The notes beneath the pieces are model-generated. The model saw only the letters and a list, made by a program, of their open reading frames with translations, made no database searches and was not told the DNA's origin. A stretch of 64,000 bases of DNA, taken from the NCBI RefSeq assembly GCF_011397635.1, contig NC_064763.1:26239437-26303436 (forward strand). The letters are read 5' to 3'. This DNA is from Epinephelus fuscoguttatus (lineage: Eukaryota > Chordata > Actinopteri > Perciformes > Serranidae). Positions 52,054 to 64,000 of the stretch are shown here, one piece after another (position 1 is the first letter of the stretch; each line of letters opens with the position of its first letter). Position numbers and translations under genes: made by a program.

Positions 52054-52910
52054 AGGGTTACTCTGGTGTTCAGCCTGGACCCTATTTTCCCATGTCTTTG
52101 TGTCTAAGTGACTAATGGGAACAACCATTTCTGAAACTGGTCCAGTATTGAGTGAGAGCGCTGCAGCCAGCAGCCGCAGAACAGGCTGCGATGTAACCAC
52201 AGCATCCTTTTCGTAAGTCCACTAAAAGTGCTTGTTTTGCCACTGACAATCTTAGTGTGTTATTTTAAGTGTATGGAAAGGATCCCTACAGAGATAGACC
52301 TCTGTCACTGAGTAAGATCCTTTAGGTTTGACCAGACACAGCCCCGAAATTGCTGTCGCCAATGTCACCAGACTCCATTAAAATAAATAGTGATTTTAGT
52401 GTGTATAGAGTCAGCATATTTTCACATCTAACTGGGTGAATTAAGGGTTTATTTCAATCAAACCAGACTTGTTGATTGTTGGAACAGTGTAAAGACAAAC
52501 CAAGACAGTATCTGTGGGTTTATTTTGTGTCTGCCGACTTGGAATGAAGTGTGTTTTTACAATGATAAAATTACTGTTTATTTGGATGGAGTCTGGTGGC
52601 TTTGGCAAAAGTGATTTTGGGGGCTGTTACTGGTTAAAAAAAAAAAAAGGATCCTACTCTTTTACAAAAGGTCTTTCTCTGTAGGTATCCTTTCCATAGT
52701 GTTGCCAGACACTTAGAATAATAATCTGAGCCTGTCAGTGACAAAAACAAGCACTTTTAGTGGATGCAAATGGATGGGGTGCATAGGCTCAGAGTGGTCA
52801 TACCGCAGCCGTCTCGCTCAATACTGGACCGATTTCAAAAACTTTTGTTCCCATTAGTTACGAAAACATAGAAAAACAGGGTCCAGGTTAAAAAATACAG
52901 AAGTTGTCCT
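52054..52910. mobile_element. Fold-back MITE with long inverted repeats, TTAA-type flanks
   Basis: The left arm (AGGGTTACTCTGGTGTTCAG, CTGGACCCTATTTTCCCATG, ACTAATGGGAACAA, GGTCCAGTATTGAG) reappears in reverse complement in the right arm, so that over 200 nt at each end pair imperfectly. Inner arms also pair (CACTAAAAGTGCTTGTTTT with its inverse). Flanks are TTAA (52050-52053) and TTGA (52911-52914), again piggyBac-like. No protein is encoded. Confidence 0.7.
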
Positions 52911-55850
52911 TTGAGAACAGCTAATGAAAATATGTGCTGAAGCCGGTCATCAAACATTCCACATGCATATATATTACAGTCATGTAGTTGCAAAACTCTG
53001 TGTCATTATGAACAGAATAAATGATTCAGTTCTGGTGAGTAGCCATTAGCCAGTGTAATGTGAAAATTAGGGAGATCAGTAGACCATAGAGCATTTTGCA
53101 GTCTGATCTTTATTTAACATCAAGTCTCATAAAGTACATTACATTTGTTAAATAACAGAAAATATTTAATGAAGAACATCTGGAGCATCAGGAGTCTCAT
53201 GTTCAGTACATGGTCTTGCTGGAGGCTATCAGCAAAGGCACACTGCTTGCAGAGTTGATTTGAAATGGCGATACAAAGTATGTGTGCAGGCTGTGTAATG
53301 TTATGACTTTTTACAATTTCTTACTATCCCAAACCCTTTTGAGATGGTGAAATCTTAAGCTAACTGCTGGAGCAATCTTAGCACAAAGACCCATCCTGAG
53401 AATAAGCTCATTAAGGTTACTGAGTGCCACGGCACAAAGGCACGTCTCACTTGTGTTAGAATCTTTGTCTTTATTTTCCAAATGCCATGAATATCACCAC
53501 TCACATCACTCACATTTTCCAGCAGGAAGCTGTTCACAGATAAAAGTCCACTGTCTCAGCAGCTTCAGAATAATTTTAGTAACAAATAGCTGCTATTGAA
53601 CTAAGAATAGTTGTTTTTCCATTGATCTGAGCTGTTTGTGAGCTATTTTAAATTTGACATTTCACTATCTGTGATTCCAGTGGAAATCAGCACAAAGTGT
53701 ACATCAGACAGAAAGCTCTTTTAGTGTACGGGGTATTCAGTATTGTAGAATGATCGTGCTTTTCTGTAATGTAAATTAACTTCGTATTTCATCTCATTTT
53801 TGCCTCTTAAATTGGACACATGCATGCTGCTTAAGTCATAGTTTTGAGAAATTATTATCATTAGTTTTGGTCTAAATGTCAGTAAACATCAAAGGTCTTC
53901 AGCGCTGTCAGTTATCACTCTACGATTACTTTTCCGATTAAGCTAATTCCATTAATATCATGTATTTCAAACAAAAAAAAAATCAAGACATCTCCTTCTA
54001 TAGGCATCAGATTATTAGGTGAGACAAAACATAGATACACAAGGATGGATGGATTGTAGACTTTACTCAGCATCAACTGAGAAGTTTTTCAATGCCTGGT
54101 ATCAAAGAGATCTATGGCTGATACTAAGAGCTGCGACCTCCGGCTCCTATCAGGAGTATTAGTGCCAAGTGACCAAAAGTGTCAGGGCGCACAAGACATA
54201 CACGTGAGGTACTTGGTTGCTGTAGACAGAGCTCTTCAGTGTCCATCTCTAAAGCCCTACGTTTTGTTTCAACACTGAGACACTCATGAAATGGGGGATT
54301 TGGGGTTCCTTCGCTAGAAAATGTCTAGTGTCAGCGTTAATTTCCTGCATTCTGGTGAAATTTTTGCACCAGTTTGTGCTTTTTCCTCACCAATTTATGG
54401 TGTTTGCTACTTTCATGTTTTTATTGGGAGGGACAAATGCACATATTCTAAATAATGAGAGGGATGTGTCCCTTGTGTCACCCCCGCAATGTTCACATCT
54501 GCCAGGCTTGCAAAGCTGTCTGCGTGCGATCACCTGTGTATGTGGCTGATACGTTGAGCTGATTTAGGATTAATAATTAACAACAGGGACTTCTGCAGAA
54601 TTTACATGGCCTTCAAAACACCACAAAAGAATACACAAACAATAACTATATAATTATATAATTGCAGGCACGTATCACACTGTCATCGACAGTGGCAAAT
54701 CTGAAGTGTGAAATGTTGCTCTAGACCCAACCGTACCCTGAATCCATCACAACTGTCCACTTAAATCCACAAAGAAAATGAAAAATGCAGCATCATTAAG
54801 GTTTTTCTCTCTGTGCAGACATGTCGCCTTTACCAGGTCAGTGAAGTAGGACAGCCTCTCAAAAAAGAGGACGACAGGGGATAATTTTGGTGCACCTCTA
54901 TTTCAATGTTTAATTGAAGTCATTACCTATGCATCCTTCACTTTGCTTGTCACGCTTTGTTTGTCTTCGTTCTGCCGTCATCCTTTGGAGGCGATGCACA
55001 GCAAACAGCCGTAATTTGCGGGACTGCTCAGTTTAGCATATGCATGAAATTGTAAATGTTACACATGGAGAGAGAGTGTTTGTGTGTAAGGCGGAGAGAG
55101 GGGGGGTAGCCCCTGGTTGACCCCTGTTCACCCCTTCTCTGTCACTCCGCCCTGGATGAGTCTTCTCCTAAACATGTGTGCAGCTGTCAGCTGGCAAGTG
55201 TTTGCGAGCGTGTGTGTTGTGTGTGCATGTATGTGTGCATTTGGACAAAGATCATTTTTCATATATCAATTAGATTTTTTCCGCCTGATAAAAAAAGTTA
55301 CAAGAAATTACAGAATGTACCATCACACATATTAAATACCATGATACATCATGTTTGAACATAGCTTATATTTTTGCGAGGTAATGCAGCAGATGAAAGG
55401 GTTATGATAAAAGATTTTCTTTTTCATGATGTCATCACCACAAACTAGTTATTATAGTATCAAAGTTTTATTGGCTTTTCGTGTTTACCAGTTGCCGTTT
55501 ATTGCACATGAGTTTGTGGCCGCAAATGTTCTTCATCAGCTTGTCCATGTTTGCTAAATATTGCTTCAGGTGTTTTTATAGCAGCAAAGCTGGAGTGAAA
55601 CTCAGCCTGTTTATTAGTCTGAGGCAAAGTTGATAATGTCTCTAGTGACAACATCTGGTGGTCACATGAGAGAGTTGTTGGCTCGGTCCGTAGAGATGAT
55701 GATCGGCTCTGCTGCTCTGTCCTTCTTTGTCTCCCTGTCTCTCCTAAAACACCAACACAATCATAAACCAACTGTGCAAACCAAAGTATAATCAAGCTCG
55801 AGTCCATGGCGGTTAATAACACTGAGTTTTTCTCTTTCTCTCCTGTTTAG

Positions 55851-56016
55851 CTGCGGCTCCAAAGTTAAAACCGATGAAGAATCCAATAATAGTGGATGAG
55901 GGGAGAAAGCTCATAGTAAAGTGTGAGGCCACAGGGAACCCTCTCCCCACCTACAGATGGTTCAAAGATGGCAACGAGCTGAAGAAAAGCAAAAAAGTCC
56001 GAATAAGGAACAGCCT
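55851..56016 (+). CDS. nrg2: Neuregulin 2, Ig-domain exon A
   Basis: Preceded by a strong acceptor (TTCTCTCCTGTTTAG) and ended by CCT|GTGAGT after 56016. It supplies two bases to finish the codon begun by either first exon, then reads AAPKLKPMKNPIIVDEGRKL and on through IVKCEATGNPLPTYRWFKDG. These are the first half of the I-set immunoglobulin domain with its first cysteine (KC) and the core Trp (YRWFKDG). It leaves two bases of a Leu codon, completed by the exon at 57816. In NRGs the Ig domain binds heparan sulfate and tethers the ligand to matrix. The basic run ELKKSKKVRIR fits that. Confidence 0.93.
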
Positions 56017-57815
56017 GTGAGTACAAGTCATCCATGTCCCGCAAACCCAAAACAAACAGTGTCAGAAGAAAAGAGATGGAGGTGCTCCAAAGTCAAAGCA
56101 AGGTTGCCATTATCAGCAGACTGTGCTAATGCAGTTTTTCAGGAAACTGCAGTTTGAAGCTAATTTAAAAATCAATATCAATGTGGAAGTTGAATAAAAA
56201 AAACATTTATTCAATATTTGGAATTACAAAGACTTATTTCTGCATTGAAATGTAGTTTAATGATTTATACTAGATCAAGCCAATTTATCACCCCTGCTTA
56301 TGGCTGCATGTTTTTCTCATACAGATAGAAAGTTACATTTAGAGGCAATAAAACATACCCACTCTCTATTCAGTACATTCACAAATTACCATGTTTGACT
56401 TGATGGAAAGCAACCAGTGGCTAATATCAACTTTAGCTAGACAAGACCCTGTATATAACTGATCTTTCAAGGTTCAATTACAAAAGTACAACAGGACAAA
56501 GGCCCACAGTACCCTGCACAATTGTTGTTTCCTGCTATGATCCTATTCCATGGATGTATTGTAAGAGCTGTGCACAATTCTCCATGATGGTGCCAGTTCG
56601 TTTGAATAAAAAATGCCCAGTCAAACAAATTTTCTCTCTGTCGTGCAGCTCACACTTCACATTAGACTGACACCACACATACAGATGAGCTCTTTTACAC
56701 TTCAGCAAGAGTCATAATTGACATTGCATTGACTTTGACAGGTGTCCTGTCAAAAGTTTTACATATGTCTCTTTAATGATAGCGATCTGATGAGAAAAAA
56801 TGCTTTTTAGGCTGCAGGGGATTTTTTTTGTTGCAGTTCCACAGTTGGCCACTGGGGCACATTTGCAGCATGGCTGACTGGCACCGCCATATCCAGCTCT
56901 CATGGTACCACTCCTATGATATGCCAATGTTTTCCGACTCATTTTGGCTCATTGCCAGGACAAATATATACAGATATTTTTGACGACTTCATTGTAGAGA
57001 ACATCAAGTTATTCCTATAGTGAAGTAACATATTACTGTGCATACTCATATGATGGTCGACTGGCAGACGCAGACATAAAACACAATGCTTTTGAAAATT
57101 TGCACATTCCCAGGGGGAAAAAAAGACTACATGTAAAAATGTCATATTTGTTTTTATGTTGCATTTTCAAACAAAACTGTAAAATTCATTCTCCTTTTAG
57201 CCACAGCAAGAGCAAATTTGACCTATTTTGACAAATTAAAGTCGCAGAATGAAGGCATCATCTTATTGGCCTGTCACATCGGCAGAAATGCTTATTCTTG
57301 ATATTATAATCCCAATTTTTGGCCTATGCGGGTATTTCATTTTAAGGCCTTTCTCCTGCCAAGGCCGATATCTTGCCAGTATTATCATGCATCCCTCCCT
57401 CATTATATGATGATATAATTAAGGCAACTGGTTTAAGAGAATATCTGAAAATATTTTATTGTTTGGTATATCTTAAGAAAGAATAAAAAAGCTTAAGTAG
57501 ACAGTATTGTAATAAAACCTACCGATGTAAGGGTATTGACACGGGCTGTAAAACCAACAACCCTTTTTATAATACAGTATACTAGTGTTACACTTGCTTC
57601 TATGCTTTCCTATTGTAAGCAGTTTTTTCCCCCTCAAATTTGGCCCCAGACAAAGCGAGTCTGTATCCCTATCAAAGCAAAGAGCTGTTGCCATGCTGCT
57701 GCTTGCCCTGTTGTCTGCCTCTCTGTCCCCCATGTTTCCACTTGTTGCGTTTCCATGCTATTTCCTCCCTGCCCTGATTCCCCTGACTCAGCTGTGTGAG
57801 TGTTGTCTCCCACAG
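56017..57815 (+). other. nrg2 intron between the Ig exons
   Basis: 1.8 kb of intron with GTGAGT and CCCACAG borders. No repeat element or extra exon is evident. Confidence 0.8.
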
Positions 57816-57934
57816 GAAAAACTCCAGAGTCCAGATCAGCAGAGCAAAACTGGAGGATTCTGGGAATTACACATGTGTGGTGGAGAACCCGCTGGGAAAG
57901 GACAACTCCACTGGCACTGTCAACGTCCAAAGCA
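57816..57934 (+). CDS. nrg2: Neuregulin 2, Ig-domain exon B
   Basis: Acceptor TGTCTCCCACAG, donor AGCA|GTGAGT after 57934. In frame it completes Leu and reads KNSRVQISRAKLEDSGNYTC then VVENPLGKDNSTGTVNVQS. This contains the second Ig cysteine in the DSGNYTC motif and two N-glycosylation sequons (NYT, NST). It ends phase 1, as expected for splicing to the EGF-domain exons. No EGF-like exon is visible before 64000. Confidence 0.93.
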
Positions 57935-60900
57935 GTGAGTACTGACTCCTAAGCAACAAGTGAAGTGGCACAGATGTACACTGTTGATGTTGTCATGACT
58001 GCTCTCTTGCCAAATGAGAGATGAAAAGGAGCCATCGCAAACAGGCATGTAACAATGGTAACATGCATGAAGAGCATCTGTCCACACATGTGGCTGTGGC
58101 CCATTAATCAGTGGGGCAGTATGTCGTATGTGGAGATGAATGGAATTTAAATGCAATGTATGGTGAGGTGTCTCAGTTTCTTATTCACTGCAGTCTGCCG
58201 GCAATGTGAAATCCCACAAAACTACACAGCACAGTGTCTTTGACCGTCACTAGCACACAAAAAAGCAGCAGACTATAGAGTGTAAAATGTAAAACACAGC
58301 TCGACAGAATATGAAAGTTGTAAGAGAAAAAAAAGTGTCTTCAGAGTGTGTGATAGAATCTAACAGGCTCCTTCAGTGGTGGTGTGTGTGCATTGCTGAG
58401 TTTTGCAAAGTACTGTAGCAGATGAAAGAGTTTTGATAACAGCTGCTTCCATTTGGTGGGGTGGTGAGTTTGTGTTTGTTCCAAGCAGTGCGGGTAGTGA
58501 GTGTGTGGCTGCTATGGGTAGCTTGTTGTCTGGGTGGATGGAGCCAGTATAAAAAATATATTTAAAGACCTTACAGAGCAGATACGATTCATGTAGCTGT
58601 GCCTCAGCCTCGATCAAGGGAGGACTTGATGATTATCTGGTTCTGGACTGACAGAGAACTATACGGCAGGTTGTCTGGCACAGTGAGTCAGAAACTAGAT
58701 GTTCACCTGGATGAAAACGGCTACGTAATGTCTCAAGACTTTGATGCTGTGCAGACAAGGGGCTGTGATGTTGAGCAGAGTCAGTGCAGATTTTTTTCAA
58801 ATCAAACTTAATATACGTGACAGCATGTCCTTACTATTGCAGCTGAACTGTGTCTGAGTCTCATATATTCATTATACTTTAACTGCAAGAACTAGAACTG
58901 AAACAGCCCAGGTGCAAGAATAAAACGTTGGCATTGAACATGTCTGCAAACCATGGGTATGTTACATGTGTGCATTTCATAGTATGATGCTCAGATTACA
59001 TGTATATGAGCTAAGTTTCTCATCAGGAGGAGGGGATGGATGTAGTTAGTTAGTTAGACCAACAAAAACAGGTATTTTTTAATGACTGGCCAGGTTATTT
59101 CCAGCCATGTTTGTAGCATCAAAAGTAGGTATTTTTTTGGAAAATGTTTGGGACATTTCCAGCAGTGACAAAAGCAGGTATTTTTTAACGTGAGTTTGGG
59201 GCATTTCCAGCCGTGTTTGTAGCAACAAAAGCAGGTATTTTTTTTAATCATGTTTCGGGAAATTTCCACCCATGTTTGTAGCTACAAAAGTGGGTAATTT
59301 TGATAACCGGCTGGGACATTTCCAGCCATCTTTATAGCGACAAAAGCAGGTATCTTTTATTGGAGTTTGGGGCACTTCCAGCCGTGTTTGTGTTGACAAA
59401 AGTGAGTATGTTTTAATGAGAGGGCATGACATTTCCAGCCGTGTTTGTAGCCACAAAAGCGGGTATTTTTTAATGACAGACTGGTACATTTCCAGCAGTG
59501 TTTGTAGTGACAAAAGCAGGTACTTTTTAATACCAGGCTGGTAAATTCCCAGCCGCCTTTATAGCGACAAAAGCAGGTGTTTTTTATCAAGGGTTTGGGA
59601 CATTTCCAGCCGTGTTTGTAGCTACAAAAGCGGGTATCTTTCATCAAGGATTTGGGACATTTTCAGCCATGTTTGTAGCTACAAAAAGGTATTTTTTAAT
59701 GAGAGTTTGGGACATTTCCAGCCAAGTTTACAGCGACATAAGTGGGTGTTTTTTTAACATCATTCTGGTAAATTTCCAGCCGTGTTTGTAGCAACAAATG
59801 TGGGTATTTTTTAACAAGAGTTTTCCAGAGATTCCAGCAGTGTTTTCAGTGACAAAAGCAGGTTTTCCTTAAATGACAGGCCAAGATATTTCCAGCCATG
59901 TTTGTAGTGACAAAAGCAGAGATTTCTTTTAACAAGGGATCAGGACATTTCTTGTCATGTTTGTTTCAACAAAAGCGGGTACTTTTTTAACAAGGGTTTG
60001 AGACATTTCCAGTTGTGTTTGTATCAAAGAAACCAGTATTTTTCAATGCCAGGCTGGGACATTTCAGGCTGTGTTTGTAGTGACAAAAGCAGATATCTTT
60101 TAACTAGAGTTTAGGACATTCCCAGCCATGTTTGTGGGGACCAAATCTGGTATTAAAGCCAACATGATATTTGCATAGTTTGCAGAAACATACAATGCAA
60201 ACATTTATCTGTAATGAAATAAAGTGATGCCATGGGAGGTTCCTAATCCTGCACCAGAGGGGAGATACTCTCATTCTCATTGCTGACCTTGACAACAGGA
60301 GGATTTCTGTAGACATCCCACATTGGCATGAGAGGTATAGCTGGTAGGAAAAGGGAAGGACTGGAGTTTAGCGATCACTCAGTGTGCTTGTATTCACATT
60401 CAGGCACAATAATCACTCCCCCTTCTCTCTTTATATTTGTCAAGGCCACCTTTTAGCGCTTTTGTTTACAGTTAGCAGACTTAAGCTGAGCTGCATTATT
60501 AGAGGAGCAGCTCTTTTCAGATAAAGAAAAGGCCCATTGTGTTTGAAAACACAGAGATTCTCAGTGGTTCCAACATGCAAGTTTGATTTCCAGCAAACAA
60601 TTGTGCAGAAAAAGAAATCATCCATCTTGTATTTAAATGGAGCAGCACATCGCCTCTTTGTTTTTTTTCTTCTGACATCTAAAAAGCTTCAGTTGAGTTT
60701 TATAGTCGGATCGTATGACTTACAGTGTACTGTAAGCTTGTTATGACACCTGGCTTTATTCCAGTGCAATGATATATTCCTTTCTACTCATGAGCGTGTA
60801 ATATTTAAAGGGTCAGTGATGCAAGATCCAAAGCCCCAGACATGCAGTGCTAACATTATGAAAAATTAAACGGTAATCACTGAGTAAGAATCATGTTTAA

Positions 60901-63900
60901 TGGCAATTAAATAAAATAGGTTAAATCATGCTGTACATCACGCAAAGGTCGGGGGAATCCCTGGTGGTAGCACCTGTTTGCCTGAGTGTTTAATGAAGGC
61001 TTACGAACATGTGACTGGTGTCCCGTGAAACTCTATATGATGATCTTAGCAGGCAAAAGTGCTTGTAATGCAACGATATCAAAGAAAATATAATATTACA
61101 AAGCAGTGAACAAGTGGGCTGAGACCTACAGTAGCCACAATGGATAAAACATGACTGAGCAATGTTACGGTACTCTAGACAGTGTTTTTACTTAGAGCAC
61201 ACACTGTTTATAACATGATATCCCTACATCTGGTGCAAAACCTGGGGTACTTTTGATAAAGTGAGTGCTAATAACGAAAGCAGAGAGAAGAAAAAGCTTA
61301 AAAGAGTGTATGTTTATGCCCATTTCCCTGAATCTCATACACATTTCCTCACATATTTGTGTGTGTTTCTTTGCGTGGCCATCTGTCAGCACTGACACTT
61401 CCTTAAATCGCTCCTGGATACTCAAACAATGGCATCACTGTACGTCCTATCGTGCGGCGTGATCATTGGATGCCTGTCTCTGTGTGTTTTTGTTTGTGTT
61501 ATGTGCGAATGTGCCTGTTCACTGTTCAATAAAGAAAAAAAAAAAAGTCCCATTGTGTTACAACAGCATGCCTAGTTCCATCATGCTTCAGGGGAGAAGG
61601 CAAGACAGGGCGAATCAGGGGTGGTATGTCCATGGCAGGGGGAGGGCTCCGCTGGAACTACATACGTCAATGAAAGGAAACGGCAGCAAACAGTGTATGT
61701 TTCTGTGATTGTCATATGCTGATGAGAGGCTGAAATCAGCAGATGTTGAGGGGAAAAAAAGACACGTTACGTTTCCAGAGAATGTTTGTGACAGTAATGC
61801 TCTCTCCTCCTATGAAACAGGTTGCATTTAAAATCATCTGTTTTGCTAAACGTGCTATTAGCTTGATTTTTGATGCAGAGGGCACATAATTCATTTAGAC
61901 CAAGAGCAGCTTTTCATCCTAAGGTCATAAGAGAAATGGCTATTGTGCTGTACAGCTGCAGTGGAGTATGCTTGCCTGCTGCAGTATGTTGCCGAAGCAG
62001 CATGTAGCCGCAGTATTATCTGTGTATGTGTGCCTTCTAGGGAGGAAGAGAAAGGGGAGGGGTGCAGATGTAGATGGACAGAGAGAGCAAAAAAAAGAAG
62101 AAGAAGAGAGCGTGAATAAAGGGGGGGGGAAATACAAAATGAGGGAATGCATGACAGGAAGCAGACAAAGACATTAGGGCAGAGAACGAGAGGGGGATAC
62201 AGCAAGAGAAAAGAGAGGCAGACAGTGAGGGAGAGAGGGAGAAAAGTATGAAGAGGAGGAAGACAAGAGCCCGCTGTGTTGCAGAGGAGACTTTCACACC
62301 CATTTTAGAATGCAGTTAGTGCTTTGCTAGCTTTGTACGAGCCACATACTGTATCTGTATGTCAGGTGCTGTGGAGCATGGGCTCTTTCTACCTGTGTTG
62401 TACCGAGCATGCTAACACAGCTCGAACCTGCCGTATCAGTGTGAAGTCTCCGAGGAAAACGCAGTCATTAGAAATATCGGCTTCCGTACCAACTTGCGCA
62501 GACAGAAAGTGAAAGCTAACGATGGTAGATGATGAAGTCAAAGCAGCAGCAGCATCCTAACCCTCACATCAAGAGGGAACGTAGCACATGGCTGTGTCTG
62601 TCTGTTGTCTGTTCTGGTGAAGGCAGACTTTGGGAAACCATCACTCAGCTCCACCACATGGTGAACACAGGCCACCACAAGCTCAGCAGCTCACACAGAC
62701 TCCTGCACTGTGCCGGTCACTGATTTGACTTCTTGCTGTGTTTGTGTGAAGGAGGAGGGTGGATGTTCTTGATCATTTTTGTCATCATCATTATGATTAA
62801 TTTATATGTTGATTTTTTCTTTAATTTCTTTCTTCATTGCTATTTTTCAGTGAATATAGGTCAGCTAATACATATTCCTGCTGCACACACCAAAACATTT
62901 AATCAGCGAGTTTAAACATACTTTGTGTTGATGTGCATTGCATCAATTACACAGGGAGTGCCAGAAAAACCTGACACGTAGCCCTGAGGTGTGATTAAAA
63001 AGGTGTTGCCCAAACATCCCTTTAACAAAAAGTGATAGCTCCACTTAATGCAAAACGTGTCACATAAAGGAGTATGTACTCTGGAGGGGAGGAAATCACT
63101 GCCACTTGCCATAAAAAGCAAAAACATATAAGCCCCTCATTACTGATACTACACATTACAGCTGGTCATTACTCAACCCAGCCAACCCATATCAATATTT
63201 GTGTAGCAAGACAAATGCGACACCCTTGTAACTCTGCAGCCCTGGATATGGAGCATGGTGTGCAAAATTGCCCTGGGCGAGAAAAAAATAACCAGCGTGT
63301 TCAAGGCTGAACCTAAACTCAAAGTGAACCCCGCGTGCATTTTATAGCATGCAGTACATTTTGGCTTCATGCCAGCCGCACAGTCCGCCAGTAACATTGA
63401 ATGATTGGACCCGTGTGGGGATTTTACTCGTGTCTTTTTGTTTGACCAGTGGAAGAAAAACGCACACTGTCAGCTGACTGAGTGCCAGTTACTGTGCAGT
63501 TATTCAGCACAGATGGTTGGATGTTCTGCTGAGTTTAAGTTGCTTGTTATCAATGTTTCAGACTCATTTTCATACTCTCTCCTCCGTGGCTACATTTAAG
63601 CTGCTTTGGAAACATGATATCTATCAGCGGAGCAATTTTGACATTCTTTCCTGAATCCAGAGACTTTCCTCCCTGTTTTATTGTTTGTGTTTTGCCAACT
63701 TCGGCATTGTGACAGAATGCATAAGAACGCACAGCATGTGTGTGAGCGTGTGTCTCCTGGTGGTCTGGAATATCATATGTCCTTTTTGCAGTTTCTGTAA
63801 CAATTGCTGCCTTTTCCAGAGTGGTGTTTCCAGCCTTATACCCAACCCCCAGTGTAGAGGACCAAGGACCATTTGTTGTCCATTTGGTCTGACCTCTACC

Positions 63901-64000
63901 CTGTAATCAGTCTGGCATGGGAAGACCTGCTGGCCTTCTGCAGAACGGTGTAGTATATCATCGACTGTTTTCTATAAGGCCAGTGTGAAGGAGCAACACC
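57935..64000 (+). other. nrg2 intron after the Ig domain (runs off the window)
   Basis: 6 kb searched for the conserved EGF-domain exon (Cys-rich, CVNGGVC-like); none found. Besides the 57-bp minisatellite, there are purine-rich GA stretches around 62.05-62.25 kb and an AATAAA followed by A12 at 61528-61546. Nothing else is supported. Confidence 0.6.
59061..60150. repeat. 57-bp minisatellite, about 19 diverged units
   Basis: Unit pattern: GGTATTTTTTAA, a variable GAGTTTGGGACATTTCCAGCC block, then GTGTTTGTAGCGACAAAAGC. Starts anchored on GGTAT fall near 59071, 59128, 59177, 59234, 59293, 59348, 59405, 59461 and 59518, spaced mostly 55-59 nt, and the array continues to about 60135. The minus strand is open for up to 96 codons and repeats a Cys/Lys word (CFCRYKHGWKCP). 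The length heterogeneity that breaks frame between blocks argues against a real protein. Confidence 0.88.

Larger units (their letters stand above)
43529..55850 (+). other. nrg2 intron between exon 1B and the first Ig exon
   Basis: 12.3 kb of intron. Apart from the listed repeats, I see no coding exon. Small open frames (for example near 45.0-45.3, 46.1 and 51.7-52.0 kb) have no recognised similarity and no supporting splice structure. Confidence 0.6.

Noticed and set aside
59244..59647. Possible zinc-finger-like protein on the minus strand
   Set aside because: The Cys/His words come from minisatellite units with no C2H2 spacing, and the frame shifts between blocks.

Overview
The window is nuclear DNA of a ray-finned fish. 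The interspersed repeats have teleost character: a tRNA-like SINE-type repeat, an AATTCAATT/TTTATTTATA repeat, and short TTAA-flanked elements. I infer a spiny-rayed (percomorph) fish, but this is recognition from memory, not a search. Gene density is low and most of the sequence is intron or intergenic DNA.

Layout: (1) 1-2.5 kb holds the 5' end of a minus-strand gene whose first coding exon resembles the N-terminus of the SH2D4A/SH2D4B adaptor family. The rest of that gene lies left of the window. (2) 9.8-10.65 kb is a complete single-exon minus-strand gene for the nucleic-acid-binding protein Pur-alpha (pura), with a TCTCGCGAGA promoter element just upstream. (3) From about 17 kb to the right end is the 5' half of neuregulin 2 (nrg2), plus strand. 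It comprises the signal-type first exon (17971-18379), an alternative lysine-rich first exon with its own TATA box (43441-43528), and the two immunoglobulin-domain exons (55851-56016 and 57816-57934). The EGF-like and later exons lie beyond 64 kb. The divergent pura/nrg2 arrangement matches what I recall of human 5q31.

The nrg2 exons agree in splice phase. Either first exon ends after one base of a codon, and the first Ig exon supplies the other two. Two promoters about 25 kb apart can therefore feed the same Ig/EGF ligand body. One product has a hydrophobic N-terminus; the other has a charged Lys-rich N-terminus and no signal peptide.

Transposons fill much of the introns and flanks. There are three TTAA-flanked (piggyBac-like) non-autonomous elements, one of which carries a roughly 200-bp tandem array. 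There is also a hAT-like MITE with a near-perfect 8-bp target duplication, and two copies of a tRNA-like repeat, one split by a nested MITE. A 57-bp minisatellite of about 1.1 kb sits in the intron after the Ig exons. I found no tRNA or rRNA gene, CRISPR array, virus or autonomous transposon. Most small open frames in the window are chance or repeat-derived.
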